In this document: positions 35,818 through 44,371 of the stretch, piece by piece
Numbering within the stretch: the stretch's first letter is position 1
How the letters are laid out: each line of letters begins with the position of its first letter
DNA from: Anaeromyxobacter dehalogenans 2CP-C
Lineage (GTDB): Bacteria; Myxococcota; Myxococcia; Myxococcales; Anaeromyxobacteraceae
DNA: 64,000 nt
Direction: 5' to 3'
Assembly (NCBI RefSeq): GCF_000013385.1
Contig: NC_007760.1
Coordinates: 62,001 to 126,000 of the forward strand
Made by a program: the position numbers and the translations under genes
Notes under the pieces: model-generated
Told to the model about the DNA's origin: nothing
The model's database searches: none
The model's input: only the letters and a program-made list of their open reading frames with translations

Positions 35818-36975
35818 TCAGGGTGCGGGGGGAAGCGGGGCGGGGCCGGGCACCACGGCCACCGCGAAGGAGAGGCCGTCCACGGGGAGGGCGCGCACGA
35901 CGGCGAGCGTCTCGACGTCCACCGCGAGGAGATGCCCCTCGGTGCCCGACGACACCACCCAGGCGACGCGGCCGTCCGGCGAGAGCGCGGCGTGGCTCGG
36001 GTTCGCGAAGGACCGCGCGGCGGAGCGGAGCCGCTCGGTGCGGACCTCGCCGCTGTCGAGGTCGAGGCGCGAGAGCGAGTCCGAGTAGTAGTCGAGCGCC
36101 AGCACCCGGCGCCCGCCGGGCAGCGGCAGCAGGCCCATGGGCCCGGGCGCGGCGGTGAACGCCCGGCCGGCGCCGGCGTCCGGGAGGACGGGCGTGACGT
36201 GGTCGGAGGCGAAGTCGGAGACGAGCGCGAGCCCCCGCTCCGGCATGGCGAGCAGCGCCACCGGATCCGGGCCCACCGCCACGTCGCCGAGCGGCGCGAG
36301 CGTCCCGGCGTCGAGCCGGCGGATCACCGCGGGCGCGCTCGACGGCGGCTTCGGGCGGAGCGCCACCAGCACCTCGCCGCCGAGCAGCGCGAGCGCCACC
36401 GCCTCGCGCGCCTCGCCGGCGGGCTCGAGCGCGACGCGGCGGCGGATGGCGCCCGTCGCGAGGTCGAGCTCCGTGAGCGCGCCGGAGCGGACGTGGGCCA
36501 CGAGGAGCCGCCCGCCCGGCAGCGCCAGCAGGGCGATGGGCCGCTCGCCCACGTACCGCGGCGACGGCCCGCCGGGCGCGCCGTGGCAGGCGGCGCAGCT
36601 CGTGGCCGCGGCGGCCTCCGCGGTGGCGTGGCCGGCGATGGCGCTCCCGTCCTCCCGCGCCGCCGGCAGCGGGGCGGTGAGGAACGTCCGGGTGAGGCGC
36701 GCCGCGGCGGGATCCAGCTCCGCCACCGCCTGCGAGCCGGTGAGGACGACGAGGAGCCGGTCGTCCACGGGGAGGAGCTGGTGCGGCAGCTGGCCCACCG
36801 GGATCCGGCGCACCGTCTCGCCGCGCTCCGGATCGACCACCGCCATCGTGCCGCTCGCCGCCTGGCTCACGTACAGGTGGTGGCGCGCGCCCGGCGCCTC
36901 GGGCGCGGGCGCGCAGGCGAGCGCGAGCGCCGCCGCGAGCGCCGCGGCCGCGGCGCGTGAACCCTTCGTGAGCAC
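35818..36975 (-). CDS. Beta-propeller lipoprotein with one heme c motif
   Basis: The 385-residue protein starts at a GTG behind GGAGGGGGAGAC and has a lipobox ending in Cys21 (LALAC). Repeats of the YVTN kind follow (LYVSQAASGTMAVVDPERGE, LLPVDDRLLVVLTGSQAVAE, and more to the end). Within it sits CAACH (127-131), a covalent heme-binding motif of c-type cytochromes. A propeller plus heme is reminiscent of cytochrome cd1, MauG partner or surrogate electron-transfer proteins, but with one heme and no known partners the role is open. It precedes the carboxypeptidase-regulatory-like lipoprotein in one unit. Confidence 0.78.
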   Translation of the reverse strand: MLTKGSRAAAAALAAALALACAPAPEAPGARHHLYVSQAASGTMAVVDPERGETVRRIPVGQLPHQLLPVDDRLLVVLTGSQAVAELDPAAARLTRTFLTAPLPAAREDGSAIAGHATAEAAAATSCAACHGAPGGPSPRYVGERPIALLALPGGRLLVAHVRSGALTELDLATGAIRRRVALEPAGEAREAVALALLGGEVLVALRPKPPSSAPAVIRRLDAGTLAPLGDVAVGPDPVALLAMPERGLALVSDFASDHVTPVLPDAGAGRAFTAAPGPMGLLPLPGGRRVLALDYYSDSLSRLDLDSGEVRTERLRSAARSFANPSHAALSPDGRVAWVVSSGTEGHLLAVDVETLAVVRALPVDGLSFAVAVVPGPAPLPPAP

Positions 36976-37115
36976 GTCTCCCCCTCCGTCGCCGCCGGTG
37001 CGGGCGCGGCGAGCGGCGCAGGATGCGCGCGGCGGGCGCGGCGGAGGCGGTCCTTCTCGGGGGAGCGGGCGCGCCGGACGGGCGGCCTGCGCGCGAGGAC
37101 AGGCGCCGCGGCCGG

Positions 37116-37790
37116 CTAGAGCGCCAGCCGGAGGAGCGGCGTCGCGACCAGCACGCCCAGGCCGGCGACGATCATCACCACCCCCGCCACCGCGCCCTCG
37201 ACGCGCCCCAGCTCCATGGCCTGCGCGGTGCCGGCGGCGTGCGCGCCCATGCCGAACAGCGCGCCGCGCGCGACCGCGCTCCGGAGCGGGAGCCAGCGGA
37301 GGAGGAGCTGCCCCACCACCAGGCCCACCACCGCCGTGAGGATCACGAACACCGCCGCCAGCGCCGGCACGCCGCCGAGGTCGCCGGCCACCTGCATCGC
37401 GAACGGCGTGGTGATGGAGCGGGGCGCCAGGCTGAGCGCGAGCGGCCGGCCGAGGCCGAGCGCGCGGGCGAGCAGGAACGAGCTCCCCACCGCCACCGCG
37501 CAGCCGGCCAGGATCCCGGCGCAGAGCTCGGCGGCGTGCCGGCGGAGCAGCCCGGCGTGGCGGTGGAGCGGCAGCGCGAACGCCACCGTGGCCGGGCCGA
37601 GGAGATCGACCAGCAGCCGCCCGCCTCGCATGTAGCCGGGGTACGGCACGCGCGCGGCGAGCAGCACCGCGGCGAGCGCGCCCGGCACGACCAGCAGCGG
37701 CGTGAGCCACGGCCGCGGGAAGCGGCGGTGCAGCGCCCGGGCGGCCGCGTACAGCGCGGCGGTGACGGCGATCCAGGCGGCGGCGATCAC
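37116..37790 (-). CDS. lrgB: LrgB family membrane protein
   Basis: The 224-residue protein has seven or more hydrophobic segments and the LrgB/CidB hallmarks LGPATVAFALPLHRHAGLLR (about 65) and LAPRSITTPFAMQVAGDLGG (about 122). LrgA and LrgB modulate murein hydrolase activity or act as export channels for small organic acids such as pyruvate and glycolate. Its GTG start at 37790 overlaps the lrgA stop by four bases (GTGA), so they are translated together. Confidence 0.9.
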   Translation of the reverse strand: MIAAAWIAVTAALYAAARALHRRFPRPWLTPLLVVPGALAAVLLAARVPYPGYMRGGRLLVDLLGPATVAFALPLHRHAGLLRRHAAELCAGILAGCAVAVGSSFLLARALGLGRPLALSLAPRSITTPFAMQVAGDLGGVPALAAVFVILTAVVGLVVGQLLLRWLPLRSAVARGALFGMGAHAAGTAQAMELGRVEGAVAGVVMIVAGLGVLVATPLLRLAL

Positions 37791-38197
37791 GGCGCCTCCT
37801 CCCGCCGGCGCGCCAGCCACTCCACCGTGGCGCCGGTCACCGCCATGACGAGCACCGTGCTCACCGCCACCACCGCGAGCGCGCGGGCCCCCTCGCCGCC
37901 GAGCAGCTCCGGGTACTGGATCGCGCCCACCGCGGCCGGGATGAAGAAGAGCAGCATGTGGCGGAAGAGCCAGTCGGCCCCGCGCTCCAGCCAGCCGGCC
38001 CGCACCAGCCCGAGCCGGAGCGCGCCGAGCAGCAGCAGCATCCCCACCACGCCGCCGGGGAGCGGGAGGCGCAGCGCGCGGGCGGCGAGCGCGCCGGCGC
38101 CCCAGAACCCGCCGAGCGCGAGGAGCTGGAGCGGGAGCGCCAGCAGCGAGCGCGCGGTGGCGGGGGGCGGGGACGCGTGGGGGACGGCGGGAGGCAT
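37787..38197 (-). CDS. lrgA: LrgA/CidA family holin-like protein
   Basis: The 136-residue protein has four hydrophobic segments with LLALGGFWGAGALAARALRL and PGGVVGMLLLLGALR, followed by HMLLFFIPAAVGAIQYPELL, the signature of the CidA/LrgA family. The ATG is exactly six bases behind TAGGTT (38209-38204), so the message is likely leaderless. It is divergent from a LysR regulator, whose operator-like palindrome lies in the 82-bp shared spacer. Regulation by that regulator is therefore probable. Confidence 0.88.
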   Translation of the reverse strand: MPPAVPHASPPPATARSLLALPLQLLALGGFWGAGALAARALRLPLPGGVVGMLLLLGALRLGLVRAGWLERGADWLFRHMLLFFIPAAVGAIQYPELLGGEGARALAVVAVSTVLVMAVTGATVEWLARRREEAP

Positions 38198-38246
38198 CGG
38201 CGGAACCTAGGCGCCGCCCGGGCATGAGGGAAGTGAATCTTTCGAC

Positions 38247-38271
38247 TAGGATCCATGCCGAACAGGCATGG
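38247..38271 (+). promoter_or_regulatory. LysR-type T-N11-A palindrome in the lrgA-lysR spacer
   Basis: CCATGCC (38253-38259) and GGCATGG (38265-38271) flank GAACA, with T38256 and A38268 exactly 11 bases apart, as in LysR operators. TAGGAT (38247-38252), a possible -10 of the regulator gene, ends just before it, so binding would block or shape its own transcription. Confidence 0.6.
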
Positions 38272-38279
38272 AGGCGCGG

Positions 38280-39215
38280 ATGGACCTGCGCGGGCTGGGC
38301 GCGTTCGTGGAGGTGGTGCGGCAGGGCGGCTTCACCCGGGCGGCGGCCGCGCTGCACGTGACGCAGCCGGCGGTGAGCAAGGCGGTGCGGGCGCTCGAGG
38401 ACGAGATCGGCGTGCCGCTGCTCGAGCGCGGGGCGCGCCGGACCGTGCCCACCGAGGCGGGCCGGGCGGTGCTGGCGCGGGCCGAGGGCGTGCTCGCGGC
38501 GGTGCGGGCCATCGAGGACGAGGTGGCCGACCTGGGCGCGCTGCGCCGCGGCCGCGCCCGCGTCGGCCTGCCGCCCATGGTGAGCGGCGCGTTCTTCCCG
38601 CCGGTGCTGGCCGCGTACCGGCAGCGCTACCCGGGCATCCGGCTCGAGCTGCGCGAGGAGGGGGCGCGCGAGGTGGAGGCGCTGGTCGCGTCCGGCGCGC
38701 TCGACGTGGGCGTGACGGTGCTCCCCACCGACGAGGCGCGCTTCGAGGCGCTCCCGTTCGTGCACGACGTGCTCGCGGCGGTGCTCCACCCGCGGAGCCC
38801 GCTGGCGCGGCGCCCCCGGCTCGCGCTCGCCGACCTCGCCGCCACCCCGTTCCTGCTCTACCGGCCGGACTTCGCGCTGCGCGGCCGCATCCTCGACGCC
38901 TGCCGCGCGGCCGGGTTCTCGCCGCAGGTGGCGAGCGAGACCGGCCAGTGGGACTTCATGGCGGCCATGGCCGCGGCCGACGTGGGCGTGGCGCTCCTCC
39001 CCCGCACCATCTGCCGGCGGCTCGACCCGGCGCAGGTGGCGGTGGTGCCGCTCGCCGAGCCGGCCATCGGCTGGAACCTGGGCCTCGTCTGGCGGCGCGA
39101 GGGGACGCTCTCCGCCGCGGCGCGCGCGTTCGTCGAGACCGCGCGCGAGGTGCTGCTGCCCGGCCGGCGCCCGGCCTACCCGGCGGCGCGCTCCAGGCCG
39201 CGCACCAGGAAGTAG
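38280..39215 (+). CDS. LysR-type transcriptional regulator
   Basis: The 311-residue protein has the LysR winged helix at the N-terminus (DLRGLGAFVEVVRQGGFTRA, then ALHVTQPAVSKAVRALEDEI) and a periplasmic-binding-like effector domain from about 85. The start at 38280 is preferred over ATG 38268 because the latter lies inside the palindrome and the family normally begins M-D-L-R. Divergence from lrgAB suggests control of that pair, like CidR of staphylococci. The 3' end overlaps the end of metH by 40 bp in the opposite direction. Confidence 0.9.
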   Translation: MDLRGLGAFVEVVRQGGFTRAAAALHVTQPAVSKAVRALEDEIGVPLLERGARRTVPTEAGRAVLARAEGVLAAVRAIEDEVADLGALRRGRARVGLPPMVSGAFFPPVLAAYRQRYPGIRLELREEGAREVEALVASGALDVGVTVLPTDEARFEALPFVHDVLAAVLHPRSPLARRPRLALADLAATPFLLYRPDFALRGRILDACRAAGFSPQVASETGQWDFMAAMAAADVGVALLPRTICRRLDPAQVAVVPLAEPAIGWNLGLVWRREGTLSAAARAFVETAREVLLPGRRPAYPAARSRPRTRK

Positions 39216-42200
39216 ATGGCGTCCGGGTGGTGCAGCACGATGGCGCTGGTGGACTGCTCCGGCACCATCTGGCAGGCGTCGGTGAGCGAGACGCCGATGG
39301 TGCGGACCGGGTCGAGCAGCTTCCACACCTGCCGCTGGTCGGAGAGCTCCGGCCACGAGGGGTAGCCGGGCGAGTAGCGCTTGCCCTGGCCGTCGGCGAG
39401 CCCGAGCTCGGCGCGGACCTGGCGGTGCCAGTACTCGGCGAGCGCCTCGGCGGTCTCGACCGCGAGCCCGTGCAGGAACAGCGCGCGGGTGTAGTCGCCG
39501 CGCTCCTGCGCCTGCTCGGCGAGGTGGGTGGCCTGGTCGCCGACCGTGACCACCTGCAGCGCGCACACGTCGGCGCCGCGCTCCTCGCGGAAGTAGTCGG
39601 CGAGGCACAGGTTGCGGTCGTCCGGCTGGCGCGGGAGCGCCAGGCGCGCCACCTCGGCCTTGCGGTGCGTGGGGTCGAGGACCACGAGGTCGTTCCCCTC
39701 GGCGTGGCAGGGGAAGTAGCCGTAGACCACCTTCGGCACCAGCCACCCCTGCGCCTGCGCCTCGGCCTTCAGCTCCTCCAGCTTCGGGCCGAACTCCTCG
39801 CGGACGAGCCGCTCGTACTCGGCCCCCTTCGCCTTCACGCCCCACTGCAGCTTGAACAGCTCGGCGAGGTCGAGGTGCGGCCACACGTCGGCGAGCGCCA
39901 CGCTGCCGGAGGGCACCACCCGCGGCCCCCAGAACGGCGGCGTCGGGATCCGCGCCGCCGGGGCGACCGCGCCGGTGCGGCGCGCGGGCGCGGGCGCCAT
40001 GGGCTTGTCGGCGGGGCGCTCCTTCTCGGCCACCGCCTTCTGCAGCACCTCGCGCTTCAGCGCCTCGCGGCGGGCCGGGTCCACCAGGGCCTCGACCACC
40101 TCCAGCCCCTCGAACGCGTCCTTCGCGTAGAACACGCCGCCCGCGTACGGGGTGCCGTCCTGCGCGAAGTGCGTGCGGTAGCCGAAGCGGCGGTTGATGG
40201 CCGCGCCGCCGATGATCACCGGGAAGGACAGGTTGCGGCGGTGCAGCTCCTCCACGCAGAACGGCATCTGCTTCGAGGTGGAGACGAGCAGCGCGGAGAG
40301 GCCGATGGCGTCGGCGTTCACCTGCAGCGCCTTGTCGAGCACGGTCGTGACCGGCACCTGCTTGCCGAGGTCGTGCACGGTGAAGCCGTTGTTGGAGAGG
40401 ATGGTCTTCACCAGGTTCTTGCCGATGTCGTGGACGTCGCCGTACACGGTGGCGAGGACCACGTTCCCCTTGGTGGCGCCGGCCTTCTTCTCGAGGAACT
40501 GCTCGAGGTGCGCGACCGCCTTCTTCATCACCTCGGCGGACTGGAGCACGAACGGCAGGATGAGCTCGCCCGCGCCGAACCGGTCGCCCACGTCCTTCAT
40601 GGCGGGGAGCAGCACCTGGTTCAGCACGTCCACCGCCGAGCGGCGCGTCAGCGCCTCGTCGATGAGCGCCTCGATGCCCTCGGGGCGGCGGTGCAGGATC
40701 TGGAGGTGGATGCGCTCCTCGGCGCCCTTGCCGGCGGCGCCGGCGAGCGGGTCCACCGCGGCCTTCTCCGGCGCGCCCTTCGCGCCGAAGTGGGCGATGA
40801 GCCGCGCCAGCGCGTCGGGCCGGCGGTCGAAGACGAGGTCCTCTGCGAGCGCCCGCTCCGCCGCGTCGATGGCGGGGTAGGGGAGGATGTCCTTCGGGTT
40901 GACGATGGCGAGGTCGAGGCCGGCCTGCACCGCGTGGTACAGGAAGACCGAGTTCACCACCTCGCGCGCGCTCTTCGCGAGGCCGAAGGAGACGTTGGAG
41001 ACGCCGAGCGTCGTGAGCACGCCCGGGTTCTCCGCCTTGATGCGGCGGATGCCCTCCAGCGTCTCGACCGCGCTCCGGCGGTACTCCTCGCCGCCGGTGG
41101 CGAGCGTGAACGTGAGCGCGTCGAACACCAGGCTGTCCGGCGGGATGCCGTGGTCCTTCGCCACCGCCACGATCCGCCGGGCCACCTCGGCCTTGCGCTC
41201 GGCGGTCTGGGCCATGCCCTTCTCGTCGATGGTCATGGCGACCACCGCGGCGCCGTAGCGGCGCACCAGCGGCAGCACCCGGCGCACCCGCTCCCCGGAC
41301 TTCTCCAGGTTGACCGAGTTCACGATGCAGCGGCCGGGGTAGACCTTGAGCGCGCCCTCGATCACGTCCGGCTCGGTGGAGTCGATCATGAGCGGCGCGT
41401 CCACCGACTGCGCCAGCAGCTTCGCGAGCGTGCGCATCTGCGCCGCCTCGTCGTCGCGCTCGTTCAGCGCCACGCACACGTCGAGCACGTGCGCGCCCGC
41501 CTCCACCTGCCCGCGCGCGATCTGCACCAGGCCGGCGTAGTCGTCGGCGAGCAGCAGCTCCTTCACCTTGCGCGAGCCCTGGCTGTTCAGCCGCTCGCCC
41601 ACCACCAGCGGGCGCGGCTCCATGGCGAGCGGGACCGCCTTCATGGCGGACGACAGCTCGGCGGCGGGCGCGGGGCGGCGGCGCCGCGGCGCGGACAGGC
41701 CGCGCAGCGCCTCGACCACCTTGCGCAGGTGCTCGGGGGTGGTGCCGCAGCAGCCGCCCACGATGTCCACCCCGTACTCGGCCACGAAGCCGGCGAGCGC
41801 GCGGGCGAGGTCGTCCGGGGACAGCTTGTAGACCGCCCGCCCGTCCTCGTTCTCCGGCATGCCGGCGTTCGGCAGCACCGAGACCCAGTGCGAGCACCGC
41901 TCGGCGAGCGCCTTCACCGAGGCGCGCATCTCGTCCGGCCCGGTGGAGCAGTTGAGGCCGACCGCGTCCACCGGCAGCCGCTCCAGCGTGGCGACCGCGC
42001 TGCCGACGTCGGTGCCGAGCAGCATGCGCCCGTTCGCGTCGATGAGCGTCGGCTGGGCGATGACGAACACGTCGCGCAGCGCCTCGCGCCGGACCGCGTC
42101 GCAGGCCAGCACCGCGGCGCGGAGCTCCAGCATGTCCTGCTGCGTCTCGATGATGAGGGCGTCCACCCCGCCCTCCACCAGCCCCTTCGCCTGCTCGAAG

Positions 42201-42628
42201 AAGATCCGCTCCAGCGCGTCGGAGGTGATGTTGCCGAGCGCCGGGTCGGAGGACGACGGCAGCATGCCGGTGGGGCCGATGGAGCCGGCCACGAAGCGCG
42301 GGTGGTCCGGGGTCGAGAAGCGCTCGGCGGCGCGGCGGGCCAGGATGGCCGCCCGGCAGTTCACCTCGTAGGTGCGGTGGCCGAGGCCGTACTCGTCGAG
42401 CTTCAGCCGCGAGGAGCCGAACGTGTTCGTCTCCACCACGTCGCAGCCCACCGCGAAGTAGCGCGCGTGGATCTCCTCGATGAGGTCCGGGCGGGTGAGC
42501 GTGAGCAGGTCGTTCGCGCCCTCCTTCCCGCCGAACTCCGCGGCGGTGAGCTGGTGGCGCTGGATCTGGGTGCCCATTGCGCCGTCGAACACGAGCGGGC
42601 GGCGTTCGAGGGCTTCGCGGAAGGTCAC
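39176..42628 (-). CDS. metH: Cobalamin-dependent methionine synthase
   Basis: The 1150-residue enzyme transfers a methyl group from methyltetrahydrofolate to homocysteine. Modules in order: homocysteine domain with VFDGAMGTQIQ at the N-terminus and the zinc Cys pair in GGCCGTTPEHL (about 290); pterin-binding domain with VGERLNSQGSRKVKE (about 343); cobalamin domains with DVHDIGKNLV, in which His733 is the lower axial ligand; and the activation domain ending RYSPGYPSWPELSDQ. All modules are present. The start is a GTG at 42628. I see no cobalamin riboswitch in the 175-bp spacer upstream. Confidence 0.96.
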   Translation of the reverse strand: MTFREALERRPLVFDGAMGTQIQRHQLTAAEFGGKEGANDLLTLTRPDLIEEIHARYFAVGCDVVETNTFGSSRLKLDEYGLGHRTYEVNCRAAILARRAAERFSTPDHPRFVAGSIGPTGMLPSSSDPALGNITSDALERIFFEQAKGLVEGGVDALIIETQQDMLELRAAVLACDAVRREALRDVFVIAQPTLIDANGRMLLGTDVGSAVATLERLPVDAVGLNCSTGPDEMRASVKALAERCSHWVSVLPNAGMPENEDGRAVYKLSPDDLARALAGFVAEYGVDIVGGCCGTTPEHLRKVVEALRGLSAPRRRRPAPAAELSSAMKAVPLAMEPRPLVVGERLNSQGSRKVKELLLADDYAGLVQIARGQVEAGAHVLDVCVALNERDDEAAQMRTLAKLLAQSVDAPLMIDSTEPDVIEGALKVYPGRCIVNSVNLEKSGERVRRVLPLVRRYGAAVVAMTIDEKGMAQTAERKAEVARRIVAVAKDHGIPPDSLVFDALTFTLATGGEEYRRSAVETLEGIRRIKAENPGVLTTLGVSNVSFGLAKSAREVVNSVFLYHAVQAGLDLAIVNPKDILPYPAIDAAERALAEDLVFDRRPDALARLIAHFGAKGAPEKAAVDPLAGAAGKGAEERIHLQILHRRPEGIEALIDEALTRRSAVDVLNQVLLPAMKDVGDRFGAGELILPFVLQSAEVMKKAVAHLEQFLEKKAGATKGNVVLATVYGDVHDIGKNLVKTILSNNGFTVHDLGKQVPVTTVLDKALQVNADAIGLSALLVSTSKQMPFCVEELHRRNLSFPVIIGGAAINRRFGYRTHFAQDGTPYAGGVFYAKDAFEGLEVVEALVDPARREALKREVLQKAVAEKERPADKPMAPAPARRTGAVAPAARIPTPPFWGPRVVPSGSVALADVWPHLDLAELFKLQWGVKAKGAEYERLVREEFGPKLEELKAEAQAQGWLVPKVVYGYFPCHAEGNDLVVLDPTHRKAEVARLALPRQPDDRNLCLADYFREERGADVCALQVVTVGDQATHLAEQAQERGDYTRALFLHGLAVETAEALAEYWHRQVRAELGLADGQGKRYSPGYPSWPELSDQRQVWKLLDPVRTIGVSLTDACQMVPEQSTSAIVLHHPDAIYFLVRGLERAAG

Positions 42629-42803
42629 GGTGGTCGTCCGTTCGGAAGGGGCGGGGCGGAGGGCTGGAGAGGCGTCCGCGAAGTTAGAGAGATAACACCC
42701 CGGCCCTGCGCGATCGAGCCCGCCTGCAGGCTGGCCGCACCGGCGGGAGGGGCCCCGCCCGCCCCCCGGTCGCGCCCCGCGGCCGCGGCGCTAGGATCGG
42801 GCC

Positions 42804-43874
42804 ATGATCCACGAGGCGCGTTACTGGGAGCCCGCGGCCGGCGGAAAGGTCCGCTGCACGCTGTGTCCGCGCGACTGCCGGATCGGGGAAGGACAGGCGG
42901 GGTTCTGCTTCGTGCGGCGGAACGAGCGCGGGAGGCTCGTCACCTCCGCCTGGGGCCGATCGACCGGGTTCGCGGTCGATCCCATCGAGAAGAAGCCGCT
43001 CGCGCACTTCCACCCCGGCGCGCGGGTGCTCTCGTTCGGCACGGCCGGGTGCAACCTCGGCTGCCGCTTCTGCCAGAACTGGGACATCTCCAAGGCGCGC
43101 CTCGACGAGCTGCGCTCGGAGGTGGACTGGACGCCGGACCGCGTCGTGGCGCTGGCGAGGGAGGCCGGCTGCCCCGGCATCGCGTTCACCTACAACGACC
43201 CCATCATCTGGGCGGAGTACGCCATCGACGTGGCCGACGCGGCGCACGCGGCGGGCCTGTTCACGGTGCTCGTGACGAACGGCTACGTCTCGCCGGAGGC
43301 GCGGCGCGACCTGTTCTCGCGCGCCGACGCGGCCAACGTGGACCTGAAGGCGTTCACCGAGGAGTTCTACCGGCGCCAGACGTTCGCGCACCTCGCCCCG
43401 GTGCTCGAGACGCTGGAGTGGCTGGCGCGCGAGACGAGCGTGTGGACCGAGGTGACGACGCTCCTCATCCCGGGCCTGAACGACGGCGACGCCGAGCTGC
43501 ACGAGCTGGCGGGCTGGATCCGCGATCACATGGGCCGGGAGGTGCCGCTCCACTTCAGCGCGTTCCACCCGGCCTACAAGCTCATCGACCGGCCGCGCAC
43601 GCCGCCGGCCACGCTGACGCGGGCCCGCGAGATCGCCCGCGCCGAGGGGCTCCGCCACGTCTACACCGGCAACGTCCACGACCCGGAGGGCGACACCACC
43701 TACTGCCCGGGCTGCGGCGCGAAGGTGATCGAGCGCGACTGGTTCGCGGTGACGGCGGTGCGGATGCGGGGCGGCGCCTGCGCGGCCTGCGGCACGCGGA
43801 TCGCCGGGCGCTTCGGCGACGAGGCGATCCGGCTCGACGACGGGGTGCCGATGCCGCTCGGCGTGCCGGTGTGA
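42804..43874 (+). CDS. amrS: AmmeMemoRadiSam system radical SAM enzyme
   Basis: The 356-residue radical SAM protein has the AmrS layout: an N-terminal Cys-rich CTLCPRDCRIGEGQAGFC (18-35), the cluster motif Cys83, Cys87, Cys90 in GCNLGCRFCQNWD, EFTYNDP-like AFTYNDPIIWAEY and a C-terminal zinc-ribbon-like pair CPGCG and CAACG. The family often occurs with AMMECR1 and Memo proteins, which are not in the window. Its substrate is unknown. The ATG is exactly six bases after TAGGAT (42792-42797), consistent with a leaderless mRNA. Confidence 0.9.
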   Translation: MIHEARYWEPAAGGKVRCTLCPRDCRIGEGQAGFCFVRRNERGRLVTSAWGRSTGFAVDPIEKKPLAHFHPGARVLSFGTAGCNLGCRFCQNWDISKARLDELRSEVDWTPDRVVALAREAGCPGIAFTYNDPIIWAEYAIDVADAAHAAGLFTVLVTNGYVSPEARRDLFSRADAANVDLKAFTEEFYRRQTFAHLAPVLETLEWLARETSVWTEVTTLLIPGLNDGDAELHELAGWIRDHMGREVPLHFSAFHPAYKLIDRPRTPPATLTRAREIARAEGLRHVYTGNVHDPEGDTTYCPGCGAKVIERDWFAVTAVRMRGGACAACGTRIAGRFGDEAIRLDDGVPMPLGVPV

Positions 43875-43875
43875 G

Positions 43876-43913
43876 CCCTTCGACTTCGGACGGACCTCCG
43901 GTCCGTCCCAGGA
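43876..43913 (+). repeat. Degenerate REP-like element and hairpin between convergent genes
   Basis: GGACGGACC (43888-43896) and GGTCCGTCC (43900-43908) form a perfect 9-bp stem. The left flank CCCTTCGACTTCGG resembles the class A element start. It lies between the stop codons of amrS and the minus-strand lipoprotein and could end both transcripts. Confidence 0.6.
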
Positions 43914-44273
43914 TCAGGGCTCGGACTGGACCGGCTCGCCGTCGAGCGCGGCCGCCGCGGCGGGCTCGCACGCCGTGGCCGGCTCGTCCGAGGACAGGCC
44001 GCAGGAGGCCTTGCCGCAGGCCGTGTTGATCCACTCGCAGAACTGCGCCCCGTCCGGCGCGCGGCAGGTCTTCAGCCGCTGGTCGCAGAGGTGCTCGACG
44101 TCCTTCGACGGGTTGTGGTTCTGGAGCTGCTCCTTCACGCTCCGCTCGCAGGCGTCGCGCGTGGTGCCGACGCCCACGCACTTGCAGAGCCGATCGCCCA
44201 GGTCCTGGCAGGGACCGGAGCAGCCGGCGAGGGCGAACGTCAGGGCGAGCGGGACGAGGAGCAGGCGGCGCAT
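43914..44273 (-). CDS. Small cysteine-rich lipoprotein, 119 residues
   Basis: The predicted lipoprotein has a lipobox LAGC (Cys18) and about ten further cysteines (CQDLGDRLCKC, DACERSV, HLCDQRLKTC, QFCEWINTACGKASC) with helix-like spacing, so it is probably held together by disulfides in the periplasm or on the outer membrane. The Cys pattern C-x6-C-x-C and C-x6-C recalls small helical disulfide-rich proteins. No known domain is recognised. It is divergent from lolA, with 98 bp between. Confidence 0.75.
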   Translation of the reverse strand: MRRLLLVPLALTFALAGCSGPCQDLGDRLCKCVGVGTTRDACERSVKEQLQNHNPSKDVEHLCDQRLKTCRAPDGAQFCEWINTACGKASCGLSSDEPATACEPAAAAALDGEPVQSEP

Positions 44274-44371
44274 TCGGAGGGCGGGAGGATCACCCGAGCG
44301 TCCCCCGCCGTCAAGGACCGCCGGACGGCTGAATGCGCCGGCGCGGCGGGCCGTCTGCTATCTAGACCGCC

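Noticed and set aside
37116-41897. 1593-codon open frame on the minus strand spanning lrgB, lrgA and metH
   Set aside because: Only its last part (lrgB) is real. The rest is a shadow of metH and of the LysR gene in the wrong frame.
42629-42803. Cobalamin or SAM riboswitch upstream of metH
   Set aside because: No B12 box (GCCACTG) or SAM core is seen on the minus strand.
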